From the NCBI GenBank assembly GCA_018242205.1, contig JAFECJ010000034.1, positions 1 through 45,855 of the forward strand: a DNA stretch of 45,855 nt, given 5' to 3'. This document shows positions 41,318 to 45,855 of the stretch, piece by piece (within the stretch, counting starts at the first letter, position 1; each line of letters begins with the position of its first letter). The notes below the pieces were generated by a model. It did no database searches, was not told the DNA's origin, and was given only the letters and a program-made list of their open reading frames with translations. Made by a program: the position numbers and the translations under genes. The stretch is from Pseudomonadota bacterium (GTDB lineage: Bacteria > Pseudomonadota > Alphaproteobacteria > Rhizobiales > Xanthobacteraceae).

Positions 41318-41695
41318 ATGCTCGACCTCCTCGCCTCCAGCATCATCGCGGTTTTCACTGGACTGCTCAGCGTGCCCGGTCCATCGGCAACGCCGTTCGG
41401 CCTTTGGCAGCGCGCCGACGCCCGGATCGAAGCGCGCTTCTACCCCTGCGGCGACAACCTCTGTGCTCGCATCACGGCGGTCAAAGACAGAAGCGCCCAC
41501 GCCAAAAGCGGCGCGTCCCTGATTCAGAATGCCGCCAAGACCGGCCACAATATGTGGGAAGGCGCGCTGACCGACATCGATAGCGGCAAATCCGTCGCCG
41601 CCGTCATCACCTTGCATGACCGCGACACGCTCAGCCTCAAAGGCTGCACCGCGATGGTATTCTGCCGCGTCGATACTTGGAACCGTGTCAAGTAA
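41318..41695 (+). CDS. DUF2147-family secreted protein (copy 1)
   Basis: A 125-residue exported protein with an N-terminal hydrophobic segment and a short DUF2147-like domain: FGLWQRADARIEARFYPCGDNLCARITAVKD, NMWEGALTDIDSGKSVAAVITLHDRDTLSLKGCTAMVFCRVDTWNRV. Four cysteines (two pairs, CGDNLC and GC...FC) suggest disulfides. Family members have a lipocalin-like fold with unknown ligands. It is about 40 percent similar by eye to the copy at 42579-42968. Confidence 0.85.
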   Translation: MLDLLASSIIAVFTGLLSVPGPSATPFGLWQRADARIEARFYPCGDNLCARITAVKDRSAHAKSGASLIQNAAKTGHNMWEGALTDIDSGKSVAAVITLHDRDTLSLKGCTAMVFCRVDTWNRVK

Positions 41696-41710
41696 CGACG
41701 CCTTCGGCCT

Positions 41711-42421
41711 TTACCTGAAGCCCGCGGCCAGCGACACGACACGGCCGTCGAGGCCAAGAAAGCCGTGATGCGATTTGGCCTGACAGGGATTGCCAACCGC
41801 CTCGCCGCCATCGAGCCACACGACGCGCGCTTTGCCGCCGGCCCATTTGATAAAGGGCTCGACGCCGGCGGGCTGCGTGAACCGGCAGCCGTCCTGGCGA
41901 TGATGAATGATCAAAGTCCGCGGCAAACCTGCCGGTGAACCGAGAATACTCATGACGTTACGATCCGGACCGGATTCGCTCGAGAGGAAACCGGAGGTCA
42001 GCACCAGCGCATCCGGATGCGCGCCGTGCGCGATGCCCGATGCCGCACGCAAGGTGCCGCGGCTGGTCGCCACCACCGTCACCGGGCTCTTGATCGCGCG
42101 CATGTAGGTCACCGCCGCCGCGAGATCGACATTGGCATCGACGACGAGCACGGCAAGGCCGTGGTTCTTGTAGGCGTTGCGGGTGCGGACGAGCTGATTG
42201 TTCTTCAGGCTGCCGATGCTGCCGTTCGGCCCCACATCCAAGCGGCCGTTGCCGCCGGGCATCAGAATGACGCTGCCATGCGGTGCCGCCGGCTTGAGCA
42301 GGACGGCCTGCGAGCCGCCGATACTGACCGTTTCGTCCGCCCAGGCCGCGCTCGGCACGGCACCAAATAGAGCCGTGCTTTGCACCGCAAGTGCCAAAGC
42401 CAATGCCAACCACAACCGCAT
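41711..42421 (-). CDS. Secreted alpha/beta-hydrolase-like protein
   Basis: A 236-residue exported protein, ATG 42421 with AAGGGAGG upstream; a longer frame to 42643 is not supported. After a signal peptide (ending SAAWA) the fold shows HGSVILMPGGNGRLDVGPNG (oxyanion-type strand-loop), a Rossmann-like AVLVVDANVDLAAAVTYMRAIKSPVTVVATSRGT with Ser in ATSRG as nucleophile candidate, and RTLIIHHRQDGCRFTQPAG, then GGEAVGNPCQAKSHHGFLG with His. Hydrolase substrate is unknown. It is convergent with the first DUF2147 gene and divergent from the second. Confidence 0.8.
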   Translation of the reverse strand: MRLWLALALALAVQSTALFGAVPSAAWADETVSIGGSQAVLLKPAAPHGSVILMPGGNGRLDVGPNGSIGSLKNNQLVRTRNAYKNHGLAVLVVDANVDLAAAVTYMRAIKSPVTVVATSRGTLRAASGIAHGAHPDALVLTSGFLSSESGPDRNVMSILGSPAGLPRTLIIHHRQDGCRFTQPAGVEPFIKWAGGKARVVWLDGGEAVGNPCQAKSHHGFLGLDGRVVSLAAGFR

Positions 42422-42578
42422 CGTCACGATCGCCTCCCTTTGCCGGATCGCCCGGGCTACGAATCGTAGGCGACGGCGGTGATGAATTGAAGACGCGACG
42501 CCGATGGTGCACGGCAAACATTCAACCCGGCCGTCATTTCCTGCTAGACTGCTAGCAACGAAAAAGCAGGAGGAAACG

Positions 42579-42968
42579 ATGGCCGGGACCATCACGAAGT
42601 TCGCCGCGCGTTTTGCCGCCGTATCGTCTTTGCTGATGTTCATGGCCGCCGCCGAGGCGGCCGAGCCTTACGGCACCTGGCTGCGGCCTTCGACCGGCAC
42701 GCAGGTCAGCTTCTACGCTTGCGCCGGCAAACTGTGCGCCCGCGTCGTCGCGGTCAAAGACCAGACCCGCAAGAAGGAAATCGGCACCGTCATCATGAAG
42801 GGCGCGGCGAAATCCGGCGACAATGTCTGGAAGGGCGATCTGCTCGATGTCGAATCCGGCAAGATCTATTCCGGCGTCGTGACGCTGGAGAGCGCCGACG
42901 CGCTGAACCTCAAGGGCTGCGTCGCTCTCGTGCTGTGCCGCGGCGAGACGTGGCAGAGGGTGAAGTAG
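42579..42968 (+). CDS. DUF2147-family secreted protein (copy 2)
   Basis: A 129-residue exported protein starting at ATG 42579 with AGGAGG 7 nt upstream. The signal peptide ends at AEAAE; the domain reads PYGTWLRPSTGTQVSFYACAGKLCARVVAVKDQTRKKEIG and ends LNLKGCVALVLCRGETWQRVK. The four cysteines and the K-GC-x-x-x-x-x-C-R-x-x-T-W-x-R-V-K end match copy 1, so the two are duplicates flanking the hydrolase gene. Confidence 0.88.
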   Translation: MAGTITKFAARFAAVSSLLMFMAAAEAAEPYGTWLRPSTGTQVSFYACAGKLCARVVAVKDQTRKKEIGTVIMKGAAKSGDNVWKGDLLDVESGKIYSGVVTLESADALNLKGCVALVLCRGETWQRVK

Positions 42969-42989
42969 CGCGATTTCACTTTCTTCTTT

Positions 42990-43132
42990 CCCTCTCCCCT
43001 TGTGGGAGAGGGTGGCGAAGCCCGAAGGGCTGAGCCGGGTGAGGGGTCGGTGCAAACCGAAATACTGACCCCTCACCCGCCTTCGCTCGGCTTCGCCTCC
43101 GCTCAGGCACCCTCTCCCACAAGGGGAGAGGG
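42990..43132. repeat. 143-bp imperfect palindrome repeat (CCCTCTCCC type)
   Basis: Arms CCCTCTCCCCTTGTGGGAG (left) and CTCCCACAAGGGGAGAGGG (right) enclose GGTGAGGGGTC / GACCCCTCACCC inner arms. This intergenic repeat type is very common in rhizobial genomes. It fills the gap between the DUF2147 and DUF255 genes. Confidence 0.85.
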
Positions 43133-43187
43133 TAAGCGCGAGCGTTGCAGCGCTTGTCGAATGCAGCAGCGTTGTTAGCTTAATCCA

Positions 43188-45251
43188 ATGACAGGAACCT
43201 CAACGCCCACCACCAATCGCCTCGCGCAGGCGACGTCGCCTTATCTGCTGCAGCACCAGCAAAATCCGGTCGACTGGTGGCAGTGGGGGCCCGAGGCGCT
43301 GGCCGAAGCGCAGCGCTCGAACCGGCCGATCCTGCTATCGATCGGCTATGCCGCGTGTCACTGGTGCCATGTGATGGCGCATGAGAGCTTCGAGGACGAG
43401 GCGACCGCGGCAGTGATGAACGCGCTGTTCGTCAACATCAAGGTCGACCGCGAGGAACGGCCGGACATCGACCAGATCTACATGAACGCGCTGCATCTGC
43501 TCGGCGAGCAGGGCGGCTGGCCGCTCACCATGTTCCTGACGCCGGCCGGCGAGCCGGTGTGGGGCGGCACTTATTTTCCGAAGGAATCGAAATTCGGCCG
43601 GCCGGCCTTCACCGACATCCTGCGTGAGGTGTCGCGGCTGTTCCGCGAGGAGCCGGCCAAGATCGAGCAGAACCGCGCGGCGCTCTTGGCGCGTCTCAAC
43701 GAGGTGGCGCGGCCCGAGGGCAAGGTGACGATCGGGCTCAAGGAGCTCGACGCCGCAGCCAAGCAGCTCGGCAACGCTTTCGACACCGCCAATGGGGGCT
43801 TACGCGGCGCGCCGAAGTTCCCGCAGGCCGCGCTGTACGAAATGCTGTGGCGGGCCGGGGAACGGGCCGGCGACGCGCGATTCTTCGACCTCGTCGACTT
43901 CACGCTGGCCCATATCGCCGAGGGCGGCATCTACGACCACCTCGGCGGCGGCTTCGCTCGCTATTCGGTCGACGAGTATTGGCTGGTGCCGCATTTCGAG
44001 AAGATGCTGTACGACAACGCCCAGCTGCTCGACCTTTTTGCTGCAGCATGGACCCGCAGCAAAAATCCTCTTTTCCGCGCCCGCGCCAGCGAGACCGTCG
44101 GCTGGCTGCAACGGGAAATGACCAATCTGAACAAGGCCTTCTGCTCGTCTTTGGACGCCGATTCCGAGGGCGAGGAGGGCAAATTCTACGTCTGGTCGCT
44201 GGCCGAAATCCGCGAAATCCTCGGCTCGGACAGCGACTATTTTGCAGCGCAATATGACGTGACCGACGAAGGCAACTTCGAAGGCCACAACATCCTCAAT
44301 CGTCTCAAGCGCTTACCGCGCAACATAGGCGCCGAGGGGTCACCACCGGCCGACGAGGCACGGCTGGCTATGCTGCGCGGTAAGCTATTGAAAAACCGAG
44401 AGAAGCGGATCAGGCCCAGCCTCGACGACAAGGTCCTGGCCGACTGGAACGGACTGATGATCGCGGGCCTGGTCCATGCCTCGACCGCCTTCGAGCAGCC
44501 CGCGTGGCTCATTATTGCGCAGCAAGCCTTTGATTTCGTTGCCAATACCATGACACATGGCGACCGCCTCGGGCACTCCTGGCGCGACGGCAAGCTTCTG
44601 GTGCCAGGTCTGGCCTCGGATTTCGCCTGCATGATCAAGGCGGCCCTGGCGCTCAACGAGGCGACCGGGGACGCTGCCTATCTACATCAGGCCCTGGTCT
44701 GGCAGGCGGCGTTCGATCGCCATTACGCCAACCCGGCCAATGGCGGCTATTTCCTCACCGCCGACGACGCCGAGGGGCTGGTGATTCGCCCGGCCGGAAC
44801 CAATGACGATGCCACGCCGAACCCAAATTCGATTGCCGCGGCCAACCTCGTGCGGCTCGCCGTGCTCACCGGCGACGACCGCTGGCGCGCGCAAGCCGAC
44901 GGACTGCTCGAGGGCGTTCTGGCAACTGCGACACAGAACCTGTTCGGCCACGTCGCGCTGCTCAATGCGCTCGAATTGCGCCTGCGTGGCGCCGAAATCG
45001 TGTGCGTCGGTCATGAAGCGGAGGCCTTCGCCCAGGAAGCGCTGAAGCTGCCGCATCTCTCACGCATTGTGCTGCGTGCACCATCGGCCGAGGCGCTGCC
45101 GCCGTCGCATCCGGCGCGGGACAAGGTGAGAGCGATGACGGGCAGCGCGGCCTTCATCTGCGTCGGCGAGCGCTGTTCATTGCCGGTCACCGAGCCGGGC
45201 CAGATCGCGGAAGCCGTTCAGGCAATGCAGGGCCACACCGCCGCAAAATAA
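43188..45251 (+). CDS. DUF255 thioredoxin-domain protein (YyaL/SPATA20-like)
   Basis: A 687-residue protein. The N-terminal thioredoxin-like DUF255 domain has [22 protein letters not shown] and the motif [15 protein letters not shown] (C-x2-C), then [15 protein letters not shown] and [23 protein letters not shown]. The remainder is an (alpha/alpha)6-barrel resembling N-acylglucosamine epimerases ([52 protein letters not shown]). The substrate is not established. Length and motifs fit the family fully. Confidence 0.95.
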   Translation: MTGTSTPTTNRLAQATSPYLLQHQQNPVDWWQWGPEALAEAQRSNRPILLSIGYAACHWCHVMAHESFEDEATAAVMNALFVNIKVDREERPDIDQIYMNALHLLGEQGGWPLTMFLTPAGEPVWGGTYFPKESKFGRPAFTDILREVSRLFREEPAKIEQNRAALLARLNEVARPEGKVTIGLKELDAAAKQLGNAFDTANGGLRGAPKFPQAALYEMLWRAGERAGDARFFDLVDFTLAHIAEGGIYDHLGGGFARYSVDEYWLVPHFEKMLYDNAQLLDLFAAAWTRSKNPLFRARASETVGWLQREMTNLNKAFCSSLDADSEGEEGKFYVWSLAEIREILGSDSDYFAAQYDVTDEGNFEGHNILNRLKRLPRNIGAEGSPPADEARLAMLRGKLLKNREKRIRPSLDDKVLADWNGLMIAGLVHASTAFEQPAWLIIAQQAFDFVANTMTHGDRLGHSWRDGKLLVPGLASDFACMIKAALALNEATGDAAYLHQALVWQAAFDRHYANPANGGYFLTADDAEGLVIRPAGTNDDATPNPNSIAAANLVRLAVLTGDDRWRAQADGLLEGVLATATQNLFGHVALLNALELRLRGAEIVCVGHEAEAFAQEALKLPHLSRIVLRAPSAEALPPSHPARDKVRAMTGSAAFICVGERCSLPVTEPGQIAEAVQAMQGHTAAK

Positions 45252-45335
45252 CCGGGCTTCGACATTTGCCTTGATATCGGCGCGAAAGGCGAAAACAATT
45301 TCACCGTCGCGGGGCGCGTCACAAGGAACCACACG

Positions 45336-45578
45336 ATGCGTGTCTTGCTCCGCCTCGTCGTCGCTGCCGGTTTGGCCGGCGCATCGCTCACCGCCGCCCG
45401 TGCCGACGAATGGTGCGGCTTCAAGGACAAATCCGGCTCGCAAGTGCGCTGCGGCTATTCGAGCCAGAGCGACTGCAAGCAGGCAGAGCACGACAAGGCC
45501 GCACTGTGCGTGCCTGATCCGTCATTCGCGCAACGACTTTCGCCGCGCGGGCCGCGGATCGCCGCCGCGACATTCTAG
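45336..45578 (+). CDS. Small secreted DUF3551-like protein
   Basis: An 80-residue protein: a signal peptide ending AARADE, then WCGFKDKSGSQVRCGYSSQSDCKQAEHDKAALCVPDPSFAQ with four cysteines. The pattern (C...GxxxC.F.S..QC) resembles the many small DUF3551 proteins of Bradyrhizobium relatives, of unknown function. Its TAG stop overlaps the TAG stop of the convergent gene at 45575 through a shared CTAG. Confidence 0.75.
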   Translation: MRVLLRLVVAAGLAGASLTAARADEWCGFKDKSGSQVRCGYSSQSDCKQAEHDKAALCVPDPSFAQRLSPRGPRIAAATF

Positions 45579-45855
45579 CTGGCGCGCTTCTTCGCGTTCT
45601 TCGCCAGCCACGGGCTCCACGGCGCCGGCGCGATCAAACCGCCGCTGACGCGCACCGGCCAGATCACGTTCTTTTCGTCCATGCGGCCGATCACCGACGG
45701 CTTGTGCAGATGCTGGTTGACCGGGTCGAGCCGCACATCGAAGCCCGACGGTGCGCGGATCGACAGGCCGGCCAGCGCGGCGCGCACCGCGCGCGGTTCG
45801 GTGGTGCCGGCCGCGACCACGGCCCGCGTCCAGAGCTGGAAGCCGATCCAGGTCG
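45575..45855 (-). CDS. Urea/amide ABC transporter substrate-binding protein, C-terminal part (UrtA-like)
   Basis: A leftward frame entering from the right edge; the visible 92 codons are the C-terminus. It reads TWIGFQLWTRAVVAAGTTEPRAVRAALAGLSIRAPSGFDVRLDPVNQHLHKPSVIGRM and ends GLIAPAPWSPWLAKNAKKRAS. The HLHKP...IGR and PWSPWL segments are typical of UrtA/AmiC-type periplasmic binding proteins for urea or short amides. The N-terminus lies outside the window. Confidence 0.88.
   Translation of the reverse strand, partial: TWIGFQLWTRAVVAAGTTEPRAVRAALAGLSIRAPSGFDVRLDPVNQHLHKPSVIGRMDEKNVIWPVRVSGGLIAPAPWSPWLAKNAKKRAS

Noticed and set aside
19236..43132. Intergenic repeats as a CRISPR array or insertion sequence
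   Set aside because: They are dispersed imperfect palindromes without regular spacers and without a transposase frame.

Overview
The window looks like a chromosomal segment of a GC-rich alphaproteobacterium of the Hyphomicrobiales (rhizobial order), probably Nitrobacteraceae/Xanthobacteraceae-like. The basis is the gene order parB-parA-rsmG-mnmG-mnmE with perfect parS sites, leuS-lptE-holA, ftsK-lolA-xth, and imperfect-palindrome intergenic repeats typical of that group. The parAB/parS cluster suggests a location fairly near the replication origin. I found no tRNA, rRNA or CRISPR.

Region 1 (1-5244) is a stress-response module. An ECF sigma factor and its DUF1109/NrsF-type membrane anti-sigma factor (3247-4480) sit between a leftward thioredoxin/CcdA/NPCAPK-repeat/secreted-protein operon, a leftward TlpA-like thioredoxin and a rightward methionine-rich membrane protein. 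Each of the three transcription units has the same motif upstream, GTAACC-16 nt-CGAA, matching the promoter known for SigF-type ECF factors. A fourth match lies inside the sigma gene. The set points to periplasmic thiol, oxidant or metal stress.

Region 2 (about 5.3-14.3 kb) is a compact integrated element with lower GC and different codon use. It encodes a P4-type tyrosine integrase, an AlpA-like excisionase/regulator, a probable HUH-type rolling-circle Rep protein, two tandem small zinc-ribbon proteins, several small uncharacterised proteins and, most notably, a tRNA-guanine transglycosylase (TGT)-superfamily protein that resembles DpdA, the enzyme family inserting 7-deazaguanines into DNA. 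No capsid, conjugation or 7-deazaguanine synthesis genes are visible. The element is best read as an integrative mobilizable or satellite-like element that may modify its own DNA; the attachment sites could not be identified.

Region 3 (14.3-45.9 kb) is core chromosome: an aminotransferase, FtsK, LolA, exonuclease III, a cyclic-nucleotide-binding protein, an OmpR-type regulator, an L,D-transpeptidase, a HerA-like ATPase, a methyltransferase, YggS, a Crp/Fnr regulator, a receiver protein, LeuS, LptE, HolA, an HWE-type kinase, a SET protein, ParB/ParA, RsmG, MnmG, MnmE, two RidA proteins, two DUF2147 proteins flanking a secreted hydrolase, a DUF255 thioredoxin-fold protein and the C-terminus of a UrtA-like binding protein. 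MnmE carries an unusual in-frame insertion of about 100-120 residues between G4 and G5, and several intergenic regions hold composite hairpin repeats.
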